Shown: positions 9,083 to 18,932, counted from the first letter of the stretch. The stretch: DNA of 45,063 bases from Photobacterium proteolyticum (GCF_001939735.1 NZ_MJIL01000088.1:1-45063), one strand, 5' to 3'. Program-made: numbers and translations. Notes: generated by a model not told the origin, from the letters alone.

Positions 9083-9423
9083 AAACACTCCTTATTCACG
9101 TCAATAAAGGGAAAAAACGTAAAAACATTACAAGGTGCGGGCATTGCTAAGACCACCCGGCCACTTGGTTTTTATCAAATTCACCCTCTATCATTTGCGA
9201 AAAATATTAACTAATCAGAAAGTTATTAAAACTGATTGGCTGATTTTCGAGTCACTTCATGAATACCTTGTTGTTCGCTGTATCACGCTGCGAAAAAGTC
9301 ATACGGCCTCCACGAACACAAACTTGGCGATGCTGCTCTTTAAATGAAAAAGCCTCCATTCTTGTTAGCCGTAGCTAATCAAAAATAGAGGCTTGTAGAT
9401 ACCAACCGGTTTAGGAAATACCG
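9083..9423. other. Intergenic region between chitinase and hydrolase
   Basis: No supported gene; a 70-codon plus-strand frame at 9135-9347 has no recognisable features. It holds the chitinase promoter region and the hydrolase terminator at 9349-9394. Confidence 0.5.
9349..9394 (-). terminator. Terminator of the esterase gene
   Basis: AAGCCTC pairs with GAGGCTT. An inner TTAGC/GCTAA stem lies in the loop. On the minus strand the outer stem is followed by TTTTTC. Confidence 0.7.
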
Positions 9424-10359
9424 TTACTCGTTCAAGAATCTGGCTATCTGCTGATACACCTGCTCACACTCTTCTTTGACCAGATCTTCCATATTCAAAA
9501 ACGTATGAATCATGTCATCGAAGTGAACATGCTCTACCTTCCCCCCTTCGGCACTGACTTTCTCGCAGTAACTTATTCCTTCATCACGTAACGGACAAAA
9601 CTCAGCCGTAAACAGTAAGGTCTCTGGCAGCTTCAACGTAAAGCGTCCGTATAGGGGGGAAGTCTCCCGTCGGTCTTCACCATGTTGAAAATAGCTGTCG
9701 AAGTACCAGGCGATTTTGCCTTTTTGCAGTAAATACCCCGTTGCATTTTGCTCCATCGAGCCTGAATCCATGGTGTAGTCCAGGCTGGGATAAATCATCA
9801 CCTGTTTGCGGATCACGACATCATCATCATACTGTGCCTGCCCGCTAACCGTCGCGACCAGGGCACCACCTGCCGAGTCACCGGCAACCGACAAATCACG
9901 CCGGTAGTTAAGTGCACGCTCATCCAGCGTTGCCCAAAGATTTTTAACGACACCATAGGCATCGTTGACACCGGCCGGATAAGGGCACTCGGGAGCCAAA
10001 CGGTAATCAACCGAAACAACAATATGCCCGGTAGCGTTGGCCAGCTTACGACAAATCGGATCATATACCGTGACACTCCCCCCCATATGGCCGCCACCAT
10101 GATAATAAACCAGTACCGGCAACGCCTGCTCGGGAGCAGGATGATAGATTCGAACAGGAACTGAATAGTGCTCACTCAATACCAAATCATCTTGTATCCA
10201 GGAAACATTGGGGATGTCGGTAATCAGGGCGCGGGTTAAGTTCGCTAACCCCTCTCTGGCATTCGTTGCTGTCGGTTTGAATCCATTCTCAATTAATACA
10301 GCTACCTGCTGGTTAAAGTTATCAAGCCACGGTTGTAGTTTCGGGCTAACTTGGCGCAT
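9424..10359 (-). CDS. HSL-family alpha/beta hydrolase (esterase)
   Basis: Carboxylesterase of the hormone-sensitive-lipase family. The oxyanion-hole motif HGGG is at residues 87-90 and the nucleophile elbow GDSAGG at 160-165 with Ser162. A late His in the HFDDMIHTF segment would complete the triad. The ATG at 10359 has GGAG six bases upstream. The longer frame reaching 10509 runs through the end of the MFS gene and is not credible. The gene starts 10 nt after the MFS carrier's stop, so the two form an operon in which the carrier could import the ester or its products. No signal peptide, so probably cytoplasmic. Confidence 0.88.
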   Translation of the reverse strand: MRQVSPKLQPWLDNFNQQVAVLIENGFKPTATNAREGLANLTRALITDIPNVSWIQDDLVLSEHYSVPVRIYHPAPEQALPVLVYYHGGGHMGGSVTVYDPICRKLANATGHIVVSVDYRLAPECPYPAGVNDAYGVVKNLWATLDERALNYRRDLSVAGDSAGGALVATVSGQAQYDDDVVIRKQVMIYPSLDYTMDSGSMEQNATGYLLQKGKIAWYFDSYFQHGEDRRETSPLYGRFTLKLPETLLFTAEFCPLRDEGISYCEKVSAEGGKVEHVHFDDMIHTFLNMEDLVKEECEQVYQQIARFLNE

Positions 10360-10369
10360 AGCGTGCTCC

Positions 10370-11572
10370 TTATGCTTTGCTGATTGCGTGATGAGTGAGC
10401 GAGGGTTTCTTGCCAGTTTCAGGCAAGAAGAAGCTGGCCAGGAAGAAGGTCGACGAACAGGCCACGGCAAACGTGGCTGAGAGGGCAATATTACCCGATA
10501 CATCGGCAATCACGCCCGCAAGGTACATCAGCACAGTTTCAATCATGTAAGAAATTGACCAGAACATCCCGAAAATCACCGTGATCCGGGCAGGGTTCAT
10601 ATCCGGCAGCTCCTGAGGCAGGGTAATAAGCGCCGTCATCGGCATAAACATAAAGAACCCGGCCATAAAGGCTGCGCCATAGGCCACCGGTGCACTAACT
10701 GTGCTGATCATCAGGGCCGCGAACAGCGTCATGGCAAGACCACAATAACGGATCACGGGAACACGCAGCGGATAGCGTTTGGTGATCATGATTCCCGCCA
10801 CTGTACCCACCATACCGGCACCGATCATGATCGACGACAGGTATTTGGCTTCGGCAGCAAAACTCGGCACCAGCGGGAACAGGGCAAACACCGCGATATA
10901 ACAAAACAGCAGGCCAGAATAGGCAATCGGTAACCAGAAGTTAACGGGCTCCTTAAAACCATCTTTCAGGGTATAAGTTTGCTGCTCGTTCTTGTTGTCT
11001 GTGCCGCCAACCAGCGAGAAATCATCACTGATGAACCACCATACAACCAGAACAGCCAGGCTGGCCAGGGAAATCAACACAATCACATTTTGCCAACTCT
11101 GAAATGTCGACAGCAACGAGCCTGTCAGCAATAGCGCCAGCAGGTTGCCAGTATTAAATGCCGCAGCATTAATGCCATTAATCATTGGCCGCTCTTCGGC
11201 CGAGAAGTAATTAATCACAATAGGATTAAAATAAACGATAGCAAATGCGCCACCGAACCCCATCACCAGGCGAGAAAAAACGTACAGCGGATAGTTGGAG
11301 GCAAACGCACCAACCACGCCGGCAACTATCAGTACAGAGGCAAATGCAAACGCCTTTTTCGGCCCCATTTTTACCAACAGCCAGGCTGCCGACAGGTTAC
11401 CTATAATTTTAGCGATGGTGATCGCGTTGGTCATCCAGGTCGCTGCCGCCATACCTTCAATGTTGTAGTAGGCCATGATGTCTTTTGTCATCATCGAACC
11501 CGCTACCCATGACATTGCAAACAGTGCATAGGTCATGAATATCACAAATTCAATCAATTGTTTTTTGTTCAT
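10370..11572 (-). CDS. MFS transporter
   Basis: A 400-residue protein with about 12 hydrophobic segments, the first at residues 8-30. After helix 2 comes a loop of MFS type (LVKMGPKKAFAFAS) where the A-motif is expected, and a central cytoplasmic loop lies near residues 185-205 (DNKNEQQTYTLKDG). It is a major facilitator of uncertain substrate, resembling the CynX/NimT or NarK-like size class. The downstream esterase gene is 10 nt away and suggests uptake of an ester or organic acid. The upstream fabV terminator separates it from fabV. Confidence 0.85.
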   Translation of the reverse strand: MNKKQLIEFVIFMTYALFAMSWVAGSMMTKDIMAYYNIEGMAAATWMTNAITIAKIIGNLSAAWLLVKMGPKKAFAFASVLIVAGVVGAFASNYPLYVFSRLVMGFGGAFAIVYFNPIVINYFSAEERPMINGINAAAFNTGNLLALLLTGSLLSTFQSWQNVIVLISLASLAVLVVWWFISDDFSLVGGTDNKNEQQTYTLKDGFKEPVNFWLPIAYSGLLFCYIAVFALFPLVPSFAAEAKYLSSIMIGAGMVGTVAGIMITKRYPLRVPVIRYCGLAMTLFAALMISTVSAPVAYGAAFMAGFFMFMPMTALITLPQELPDMNPARITVIFGMFWSISYMIETVLMYLAGVIADVSGNIALSATFAVACSSTFFLASFFLPETGKKPSLTHHAISKA

Positions 11573-11736
11573 ATCCGGCGCCTTCCAAGGTCATTAAATA
11601 TTATTCTTTTCAGGACTTATACTACCGAATTTATAAAGCTGGATTATCCCTATTCCGCAATAATGAATTGTGTGATCTTGTACGGCATGTAAACTATATA
11701 ATTGTTTTTTATATTATATTTCGACCCAATACAAAA

Positions 11737-11758
11737 AGCCCTGCACAAAGGCAGGGCT
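11737..11758 (-). terminator. Terminator of fabV
   Basis: AGCCCTGC pairs with GCAGGGCT around a 6-nt loop and is followed on the minus strand by TTTTT. It sits between the fabV stop and the MFS gene. Confidence 0.85.
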
Positions 11759-11780
11759 GTCATAACATGCTTTTTTGAAA

Positions 11781-12983
11781 TTATGGCGTCAACGCTTTTA
11801 GCGCCTCCAGATTAACTCTTTCCTGATAATCAACGCCATCAAGCCAGAAACCATTCAACTGCATAAAATCCGTTTTGTATCTTTGGTAGTCACCCACCGT
11901 CGTAAAGTTCTCCGGGGTGATCTGTGCCATTAACTGGCTTACCTGACGCTGTACATCGTCGTCCAGCTCCCAATCATCAATACGGATCAAACGCTTCTCA
12001 TCAACAGGAACATGCTGATGTGGCCCATAGAGTCGTTGTGAATACAGACGCTGCATTTGTTCAATACATCCCTCATGCACCCCCTTATCCTGCATCACCT
12101 TAAACAGTGCCAGAATATAGGGTGAAAACGCCGGGATGAAGACGCTGGCCTTAGTCACCAATGCCTTACAAACCGAGACATACGCCTCTCCGCCAATCCG
12201 GGCCAGTTTGTCATTCAGTAAATCACCAGTGGCATGAAGGTGAGTTTTTGCTCTACCTAGCGTCCCTTTATGATATATCGGATAAGTTGCTTCAGGCCCA
12301 ATATAAGAATAGGCAACGGTTTTACAGCCGTCGGCCAGTACGCCGGCTTCCGACAGGATATCTATCCAGCTTTCCCAGTCCTCACCGCCCATGACCTTTT
12401 TCGTAGCTTCAATCTCTTCTTCTGTGGCGGTATCTATGATCATCGGCTCCATGGTGTCGGTTTCGATATTAATCGTCGGGCCGGTAACCGATTCGCCGAT
12501 CGTCTTGATCGACGAACGCCACATTTCGCCCGTCTCGGGATCAGGTCTCACTCCCGTTGCCAGGCTATAGACAACCAAATCAAGCTTGCCGCCAAACTCC
12601 ACCTTGATATAATCAATCACCTGTTGCCTCATCGACGTCGAAAAGGCATCGCCGACAAAGTTCTTGCCAACAAGACCTTGTTTCTCAGCCTCTTCACGAA
12701 AAAAGATATTATTATACCAACCAGCCGTTCCGACCCCCTTCTCGCTTGGCCCACGTTCAAATGAAACCCCGATAGTGTCAGCATTCGAGCCGCCGAACGC
12801 CAGTGCGATACGCGAGGCCAACCCAAACCCGGACGAGGCACCGAGAACCAGCACTTTCTTGGGACCGCCAACAATCGGCTCTGCCGAGCTGACGTAATTA
12901 ATCTGGTTTCTGATCGCCTGCTGACAGCCATACGGGTGCGCAGAGCGTGCAACGACCCCTTTCACAACAGGTTCAATAATCAT
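11781..12983 (-). CDS. fabV: Enoyl-ACP / trans-2-enoyl-CoA reductase FabV
   Basis: NADH-dependent reductase of trans-2-enoyl thioesters, of the FabV/TER family. The 400-residue length is typical. The cofactor loop LGASSGFGLASR is at about 48-59. The active-site Tyr-x8-Lys is seen as Y237 in PIYHKGTLG with K246. The start has GGAGT just upstream. FabV type enzymes serve as triclosan-resistant enoyl-ACP reductase in Vibrio. Here the gene lies 97 nt downstream of a CoA-transferase, so a role on enoyl-CoA (crotonyl-CoA to butyryl-CoA) is also plausible. Sequence alone cannot separate the two. Confidence 0.95.
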   Translation of the reverse strand: MIIEPVVKGVVARSAHPYGCQQAIRNQINYVSSAEPIVGGPKKVLVLGASSGFGLASRIALAFGGSNADTIGVSFERGPSEKGVGTAGWYNNIFFREEAEKQGLVGKNFVGDAFSTSMRQQVIDYIKVEFGGKLDLVVYSLATGVRPDPETGEMWRSSIKTIGESVTGPTINIETDTMEPMIIDTATEEEIEATKKVMGGEDWESWIDILSEAGVLADGCKTVAYSYIGPEATYPIYHKGTLGRAKTHLHATGDLLNDKLARIGGEAYVSVCKALVTKASVFIPAFSPYILALFKVMQDKGVHEGCIEQMQRLYSQRLYGPHQHVPVDEKRLIRIDDWELDDDVQRQVSQLMAQITPENFTTVGDYQRYKTDFMQLNGFWLDGVDYQERVNLEALKALTP

Positions 12984-13080
12984 GGGTTACTCCTAACTAT
13001 ACAAATTCGGTTTTCGGGGGCATTACTGTGGTTACACCTTGCCACAAGGTCACTCGTTATGTCACCTGCTCAAATTTTAA

Positions 13081-14673
13081 CTAGGCCGCAAAGCCTGCTT
13101 TTATCGCATTAAAACGCAGTGTTTCTATACTGAGCCCCATCGGTGGCTCGCAAAAGATACGCTCATCCATTAACCTCAACTCAGGGCTGATAACCGGGCT
13201 AAACGCCATCTGGGCCAGAATATCCCGTTCCAAATCGATTCCGGGAGCAATCTCGACAAGCTCAAGGCCCTGCTCGACCAGTCTGAAAACGGCCCGCTCG
13301 GTAATATACACTACTTCTTTGCTATTCTTCCGGGCCACATCAGCGGCAAACGTAACCTGCTGCACCTGTCGAATAAATTTTTGAATATGCCCTTCTTGCA
13401 CTATCTGCAACCGACCATTTCCTGTTTTGACATTCAACTTTCCGGCAGTAAAAGTCCCGCAAAAAAACACCTGCTTGGCGTTCTGGGTAATATTGATAAA
13501 TCCACCGCAACCCGCAATTTTCGGCCCGAAGCGGGAAACATTGAGGTCCCCGTTTCGGTCGCACTCGGCCAGCCCCAGAAACGCCTGGTCGATCCCACCG
13601 CCATCATAAAAATCAAACATCTGATCCTGAGTGATCACAGCCTCCGGGAAAGCTGCCGCCCCGAAGCTTAATCCGCCAGCAGGTGTGCCACCGATCGCCC
13701 CGGGCTCTACCGTTGCAATCATTTGATCGGTGATCCCCTCCTCATCGGTCACGGCAGCAATCACTTCCGGCACACCGATACCGTAATTAAGGATGGCCCC
13801 CTGACTCAGCTCCATCGCAGCCCGGCGGGCAATGATTTTTTTTACGTCAAGCGGACGAGGCCGGGACACCCGACTTACAACTTCACCACGACCGCAATAG
13901 GCCGGGTTCATTGGCTCGGCAAATGTCTGCATGTGACTATCGTCATCGGCAACAACAACGGCATTCACAAAAATACCGGGGATACGTACCTGCTGCGGAT
14001 CCAGCTCTCCAACTTTGACGAGTTTCTTAACCTGGACAATCACCGTGCCTCCCATGTTGGTAACCAACTGGGCCGCAGCCAGATTTTCCAGAAACAGACA
14101 CTCATCTTCCATGGTGATATTGCCGTTCTCGTCTGCCGTGGTCCCTCTGAGCAGCGCGACATTGGCATCAATGCGCTTATAAAAAAGATAATCCTGTCCA
14201 TCAATATCGATCAACGATACCCGATCATCGCCTGTCACTTCATTGATCTTGCCGCCGCCTCCGCGAGGATCAATATAGGTTCCCAACCCGACATGGGATA
14301 ACGTTCCCGGCTTACCGGCAGCCGAGTCACGAAGCAGTTGGGCAATCACGCCCTGCGGGAAGTTATAGCCGGCAATTAGGTTCTCGTTGGCCAGTTTCTG
14401 CAAGCGGGGGATCAAGCCCCAATGCCCGCCACACGCCATGCTAACCATCCCGGGATATGACAAATGATTGACCGCCCGGTCAATGCCATCCCCTTGTCCG
14501 GCGGTAAAATACAGCTCCAGGCTACGGGGATGTCCACTAGACAGAAAGCGCTCCCCAACCGCCTTCTCAATGGCTTCCGGCACTACCGCGCCAATAAACC
14601 CACCTAAAATCACTTTATCTCCATCATTGATCAAAGATGCCGCTTGCTGGGCCGATAACACTTTTGCCTTCAT
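13081..14673 (-). CDS. Acyl-CoA:acetate CoA-transferase, YdiF/Pct type
   Basis: Family I CoA-transferase with both halves fused (530 residues), like E. coli YdiF and propionate CoA-transferase. The N-terminal half has the glycine-rich VILGGFIGAVVPEAIE segment. The C-terminal half has ATVEPGAIGGTPAGG with the expected catalytic Glu323, which forms the glutamyl-CoA intermediate. It moves CoA between acetyl-CoA and short-chain acids. The start has GGAA upstream. It is followed by fabV, and a LysR gene lies upstream on the same strand. Context suggests activation of butyrate-like or hydroxybutyrate-like acids. Confidence 0.92.
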   Translation of the reverse strand: MKAKVLSAQQAASLINDGDKVILGGFIGAVVPEAIEKAVGERFLSSGHPRSLELYFTAGQGDGIDRAVNHLSYPGMVSMACGGHWGLIPRLQKLANENLIAGYNFPQGVIAQLLRDSAAGKPGTLSHVGLGTYIDPRGGGGKINEVTGDDRVSLIDIDGQDYLFYKRIDANVALLRGTTADENGNITMEDECLFLENLAAAQLVTNMGGTVIVQVKKLVKVGELDPQQVRIPGIFVNAVVVADDDSHMQTFAEPMNPAYCGRGEVVSRVSRPRPLDVKKIIARRAAMELSQGAILNYGIGVPEVIAAVTDEEGITDQMIATVEPGAIGGTPAGGLSFGAAAFPEAVITQDQMFDFYDGGGIDQAFLGLAECDRNGDLNVSRFGPKIAGCGGFINITQNAKQVFFCGTFTAGKLNVKTGNGRLQIVQEGHIQKFIRQVQQVTFAADVARKNSKEVVYITERAVFRLVEQGLELVEIAPGIDLERDILAQMAFSPVISPELRLMDERIFCEPPMGLSIETLRFNAIKAGFAA

Positions 14674-14896
14674 CGCATTTTCCTTCAGAGACAGAATCTA
14701 GGGAGCAATATCGACTCTTAGCAAGGCGACATTGATATAATGGATAAAGTGTATGGTCTCAAAATTAATGAAAAAATAGGCAATACGCGGAAAGATAATT
14801 GCAATATCGGGCTAATTGATGCGTCGAATATGAACTAAATAACAAACTTTTCTGGCTGGCCGAAATAATAGTGATGCAATTTACAGAGCGGAGAGG

Positions 14897-15808
14897 TTAC
14901 ATCGGCTCTTCGCTAATTTCTCGCACGCGCTTAATCAGATAATCTTTAAAGTTTGCACAACGGACGGGCATCTGCTTGCGCGGACGAAAATACAAGCTGA
15001 ACTCAAAATCACTATTAATATAATCATCAAGGACAGGCACCAACCTTCCATCCTCAAGCTCTTCCTTGATCAAGGTAACTGGAAGATAGGCAATACCGCC
15101 CCCCGTTAAGGCTACCGTTTTTAAAAACTGACTATCTTCAACTTCGACCGTCTGAGCAATATCAACAGTAGTAAATTCGCCGTCTCGCTCAAAGACCCAT
15201 TTGTTGCCTCCCACCAACGTCGAGGCGTACAGGCAATTATGCCGCTTCAAGTCTTCAGGCACTTCAGGCTTAGAAAACATTTCTATATAACTGGGCGCAC
15301 AACACGCAGTGAGCGGGTAGCGCAGCAAAGAACGCTTGACCAGCAGACTGTCTTTTTCCTGAAACCCCTGATAAACAGCAATGGCGCGAATGGCAAAATC
15401 AATTTCATCAATATGATCCATATCGAATGCGGTTTCAATTACCCGAAAAGTAACATGAGGATGATCGAGCAGATATTCACCGACAATTTGACTCAGAAAG
15501 TTCTTCGCAAACAGCGGTGTGCTCGCAATACGTATCACTCCGCGATCATCATTTCCCAGATTTTGGATTTCAGTAAAAATATCTTCAATTTCACTATTTA
15601 CGTTATCAAAGCGCTCAAATAGACGCAGTCCGGCCTGAGTAGGCACAACCTTGCGGGTAGAGCGCTTAAGCAGACTGACACCCATATTATCTTCCAGCTC
15701 TATAATCCAGCGACTGCCAGCTGATGCCGAAATGCCATACTGGCGAGCAGCTACACTGAACGAGCCAGTACGAACAACATAGAGAAAATAGACAATCTTA
15801 TCTAACAT
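14897..15808 (-). CDS. LysR-family regulator
   Basis: A winged helix-turn-helix occupies residues 1-60 (MLDKIVYFLYVVRTGSFS, then SAGSRWIIELEDNMGV), followed by a periplasmic-binding-like effector domain. The ATG at 15808 is preferred, with GGTG upstream; the longer frame starts at a TTG at 15832. It is divergent from the GntP-family permease at 16253 and lies upstream of the CoA-transferase. It is the obvious candidate regulator of both, with the 15809-16252 gap as the control region. The effector is unknown. Confidence 0.9.
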   Translation of the reverse strand: MLDKIVYFLYVVRTGSFSVAARQYGISASAGSRWIIELEDNMGVSLLKRSTRKVVPTQAGLRLFERFDNVNSEIEDIFTEIQNLGNDDRGVIRIASTPLFAKNFLSQIVGEYLLDHPHVTFRVIETAFDMDHIDEIDFAIRAIAVYQGFQEKDSLLVKRSLLRYPLTACCAPSYIEMFSKPEVPEDLKRHNCLYASTLVGGNKWVFERDGEFTTVDIAQTVEVEDSQFLKTVALTGGGIAYLPVTLIKEELEDGRLVPVLDDYINSDFEFSLYFRPRKQMPVRCANFKDYLIKRVREISEEPM

Positions 15809-16252
15809 AGAGGCACCGTGATTATTGCGCAAACAGGATAGACTATTTTATATACGGATTAATTTTAAATTTCGACAAAGAGTTATCAAAACTCATACTT
15901 CTGATCGCATAAAATGAAAACTAAAGAAATATACACATCACTATAAAGAAACTAATCACTAATTATCTTTTGTTTGCTCAATAATATTCACCGAACGACT
16001 CATTTTAATTACCGCTTTCTAAGCAATATAGTTTTTCGAGATTTACGATAAACACTTCTATATATTCCCTAAATTTAAATACCCAGCAGAAAGGACACCG
16101 GTTTATCCCAAATCCTCATAATTGAAATGCGTAAATGAAGGTAAAACATCCCCTTCCTATCGCTTAGCATAACGTTTTGAACACATTTGATTAACAAGCA
16201 ATCTATCAAGAAAAGGACTTCTTTTCTTGCCGTGAACATGTCGAGGGAAATA
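15809..16252. other. Divergent control region, LysR / GntP permease
   Basis: A 444-nt AT-rich gap between divergent genes with no convincing ORF. LysR-type regulators normally bind such gaps. I see no clear single palindrome to name as the site. Confidence 0.5.
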
Positions 16253-17635
16253 ATGACATTAAGTATTTTGGGTATATTTGCATCATTAATTATATTGATG
16301 GTGCTGGCCTATCGCGGTGTGTCTGTGATAGTTCTCGCTCCGCTAACGGCAATGCTAGCCACCATTTTTTCCGGTGACTTTCCAGCCATTGTCGCCTATA
16401 CAGAAATATTAATGAAAGCGATGGCTGGTTTTATCGCGCTATATTTTCCGGTCTTTCTAGTTGGTGCAATATTCGGTCATGTGATGGGCGTATCCGGCGC
16501 TTCAACCGCTATTGCCAACTTCATCTCAGCCACATTCGGTAATGACAGGGCAATACTGGCCGTTGTCTGCGCGACGGCTCTGTTGGTATACGGCGGAGTA
16601 TCCCTATTTGTTGTCGTCTTCGCGATTTACCCCATTGGCGTTTCCATCTACAAAAAAGCAGACGTGCCCAAGCGCTTGCTGCCTGCCTCGATTGCTCTCG
16701 GTGCCTTTACTTTCACAATGACAGCCTTACCCGGCTCGCCGCAATATATCAATACAATGCCAATCCCCTACTTCGGGACAACAATTTATGCGGCCCCGCT
16801 CCTTGGCATTATCAGCTCTGTGATCATGATGACACTAGGCATAGTATGGCTAACCCGACGGGCCCGAAAACTTAATGCAGCCGGTGAAGGTTATGGGGTT
16901 CACGACGCCGATAAAGAGATCCAATATAACGACAATACCAAACTACCGGGCTTTGTATTAGCCATTGTCCCTATTTTGCTCATCTTTATCCTTAACTTCG
17001 CGCTCACCAATTGGTATTTCATCGAATTTGCCGCCAACTACCTTCCAGCCATGAAAGCATTAGGGAAAAGCCAGATCAACGGAATATGGCCGGTAGTGAT
17101 TTCACTGGCTGTTGCTATCGTAGCCAGCTTTATTTTGTTTCGGGCCTATATCCCCAGCCCCAAAAAACAACTGGAAAAAGGTGCACTAGGTTCCTTACTG
17201 CCAATTATGAATACCGCTTCCGAAGTCGGTTATGGCGGCGTTATCAAGGCACTGGCTGCATTTTCTGTTTTGCAGGCTGGCATTGTATCAATGGACATCT
17301 CGCCGATTATCAAGGTAGCTATCTCCACCACCTTACTGGCCGGTGTAGTCGGCTCTTCTTCAGGCGGAACAGCTCTGGCACTGGAAGCACTCGGGGAGTC
17401 GTTTAAGACCATGGCACTAGAGCACGGGATCAGCCTCGAAGCCTTCCACCGCATCGCCATTATGGCCGCAGGTGGACTCGACACATTACCCCACAGCGGG
17501 GCGGTTATCACCTTGCTGGCAGTAACGGGCCTTTCACACCGACAGTCTTACAAAGATATCGCTATGTGCACAATCGCCATCCCCCTCTTTGCCGTTGCTA
17601 TAGCCATAGCCCTTGCCATGTCCGGGATCACCTAA
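16253..17635 (+). CDS. GntP-family permease (organic acid uptake)
   Basis: Inner-membrane H+ symporter of the gluconate:H+ symporter family (2.A.8). The 460 residues contain about 12 hydrophobic segments. Family-like segments are GHVMGVSGAS, the TALPGSPQYINT loop and VGSSSGGTALALEA. The start at 16253 (MTLSILGIF) has GAGGG six bases upstream; longer starts at 16238 or a TTG at 16187 are possible. The family includes 3-hydroxybutyrate carriers as well as gluconate carriers. The nearby CoA-transferase and enoyl reductase favour a short-chain (hydroxy)acid over a sugar acid. No sugar-acid kinase is nearby. Confidence 0.87.
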   Translation: MTLSILGIFASLIILMVLAYRGVSVIVLAPLTAMLATIFSGDFPAIVAYTEILMKAMAGFIALYFPVFLVGAIFGHVMGVSGASTAIANFISATFGNDRAILAVVCATALLVYGGVSLFVVVFAIYPIGVSIYKKADVPKRLLPASIALGAFTFTMTALPGSPQYINTMPIPYFGTTIYAAPLLGIISSVIMMTLGIVWLTRRARKLNAAGEGYGVHDADKEIQYNDNTKLPGFVLAIVPILLIFILNFALTNWYFIEFAANYLPAMKALGKSQINGIWPVVISLAVAIVASFILFRAYIPSPKKQLEKGALGSLLPIMNTASEVGYGGVIKALAAFSVLQAGIVSMDISPIIKVAISTTLLAGVVGSSSGGTALALEALGESFKTMALEHGISLEAFHRIAIMAAGGLDTLPHSGAVITLLAVTGLSHRQSYKDIAMCTIAIPLFAVAIAIALAMSGIT

Positions 17636-17682
17636 CTGGCCCTTACGGCAACAACTGTTCAGGCTCAGATCACCAACAAAAA

Positions 17683-17705
17683 ATGCCAGTCGAAACGACT
17701 GGCAT
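17683..17705. terminator. Hairpin between permease and stress protein genes
   Basis: ATGCCAGTCG pairs perfectly with CGACTGGCAT around AAA. The run of six T lies on the minus-strand side, so on the plus strand it would be a weak terminator or a processing hairpin. Confidence 0.5.
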
Positions 17706-17797
17706 CATTGCTCAGAAAATTCGCGCATTCCATCGTATACATTACACTTTGCAAGAGGCTTATCGATGTTGATCCAATATCAGCCAAAGAGGTGGTT

Positions 17798-18214
17798 ATG
17801 TTTAGCAAGATTATGGTTCCTGTCGACTTAAGGCATGAAGAACAGCTTACTAAATCACTGGATGTGGTTGCCAAACTGGCAAAAGTTTATGGCTCCAAGG
17901 TTGTTTTTGTCGGTGTTTCACTGGCCGCTCCGACGGAGATATCTCGCAACCCCGAGGAATACAAAGCCAAGCTCGCACTTTTCACTCAGGAACAATCTGA
18001 TCTCCACAACATTGATGCCGAGAGCCACCCGATCTTCAGCGTCGACCCTACTGCCGACCTCAACAAGAAGCTCCTTGACGCCATTGATGAAATTGGCGCA
18101 GACCTTATTCTCATGGCCACACATATCCCCAATGTCAGCGACTATATTTTTGCCAACCACGGAAACTACATCTCAGACCACGCGGATATCTCAGTGTTTC
18201 TGGTTCGTGGTTAA
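17798..18214 (+). CDS. Universal stress protein (UspA family)
   Basis: A 138-residue protein with the typical start MFSKIMVPVDL and a central DLILMATHIPNVSDY segment. The ATG at 17798 has AGAGGTGG upstream; the extra 30 residues of the longer frame are not family-like. The usual ATP-binding G-x2-G-x9-G pattern near the C-terminus is not clearly present (HGNYISDHADISVFLVRG), so it may be of the non-ATP-binding UspA type. Cytoplasmic. Placed after the GntP permease, with a hairpin between them, so co-transcription is uncertain. Confidence 0.85.
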   Translation: MFSKIMVPVDLRHEEQLTKSLDVVAKLAKVYGSKVVFVGVSLAAPTEISRNPEEYKAKLALFTQEQSDLHNIDAESHPIFSVDPTADLNKKLLDAIDEIGADLILMATHIPNVSDYIFANHGNYISDHADISVFLVRG

Positions 18215-18287
18215 TGCTAATAAGTTAAAAAAACAGACTAATATTAATATCGCCACAACAGGAAAGATCATTCACAAGGATTGTAAT

Positions 18288-18932
18288 ATGCAACTAACTG
18301 AGATTATGAAGTTTAAAATCGTGCTCGCACCAATGTGGGTTAATGGTTTTATTTTTATCCCTTCGACTTTGTTTGTCTGTTTTCTATATTACCTTGGAGA
18401 ACCCTACATCTATGAGATCATGTCAGATCCAATCACATATTTCGACGGAGAAGTTTGGACTGGTTTTGGTAGTAATATCGGCATTTTCATATGGGCCAGC
18501 TCTTCTGCAATAGCGATTTTTTGTGGTATCGCTACACTTCACGCCCGCGAAGACAACACTAAACCTAAATTTTTGATATTATTAGGCTTACTAACATTAC
18601 TACTAAGTTTGGATGATCTATTTCTCATTCACGATATCATACTGCCTCACTTTGGTATCAGTGAATACATTATATATACTTTTTACGCTTTTTCTGGATT
18701 GTATATTGTCTTTAAATACTTAAACATCATTTCTAAAACAGAAAATTTCCTATTTTTCATCGGCGGAATTATGTTCTGCATGAGTATATTCATCGATGTT
18801 ATCCCAAGTTCACCGCTACTGGGTTTCCTTGAAGATGCAGTTAAACTTATTGGCATTTTTGCCTGGTCCGGATATTTAATACGAACATCACTTCTCTTTC
18901 TTAATGACTGTATTTCCCCTGCTTCAACGTAA
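18288..18932 (+). CDS. Unknown polytopic membrane protein
   Basis: A 214-residue protein with about six hydrophobic segments. Two conserved-looking acidic/His spots lie next to membrane helices: LSLDDLFLIHD in the middle and FLEDAVKLIGIFAWSGYLI near the end. This layout recalls an uncharacterised bacterial membrane family with LDDLF..H and E..KL motifs, perhaps metal-binding. I cannot name a function. The ATG at 18288 is preceded by AAGGA; the longer frame from 17835 only overlaps the stress protein gene in another phase. Base composition is AT-rich compared with its neighbours. Confidence 0.75.
   Translation: MQLTEIMKFKIVLAPMWVNGFIFIPSTLFVCFLYYLGEPYIYEIMSDPITYFDGEVWTGFGSNIGIFIWASSSAIAIFCGIATLHAREDNTKPKFLILLGLLTLLLSLDDLFLIHDIILPHFGISEYIIYTFYAFSGLYIVFKYLNIISKTENFLFFIGGIMFCMSIFIDVIPSSPLLGFLEDAVKLIGIFAWSGYLIRTSLLFLNDCISPAST

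Noticed and set aside
13723..14301. 192-codon plus-strand ORF opposite the CoA-transferase
   Set aside because: Antisense shadow of a strongly conserved gene, with no family signature.
17835..18287. N-terminal extension of the membrane protein ORF
   Set aside because: It overlaps the stress protein gene in another phase; a good ribosome site precedes the ATG at 18288.
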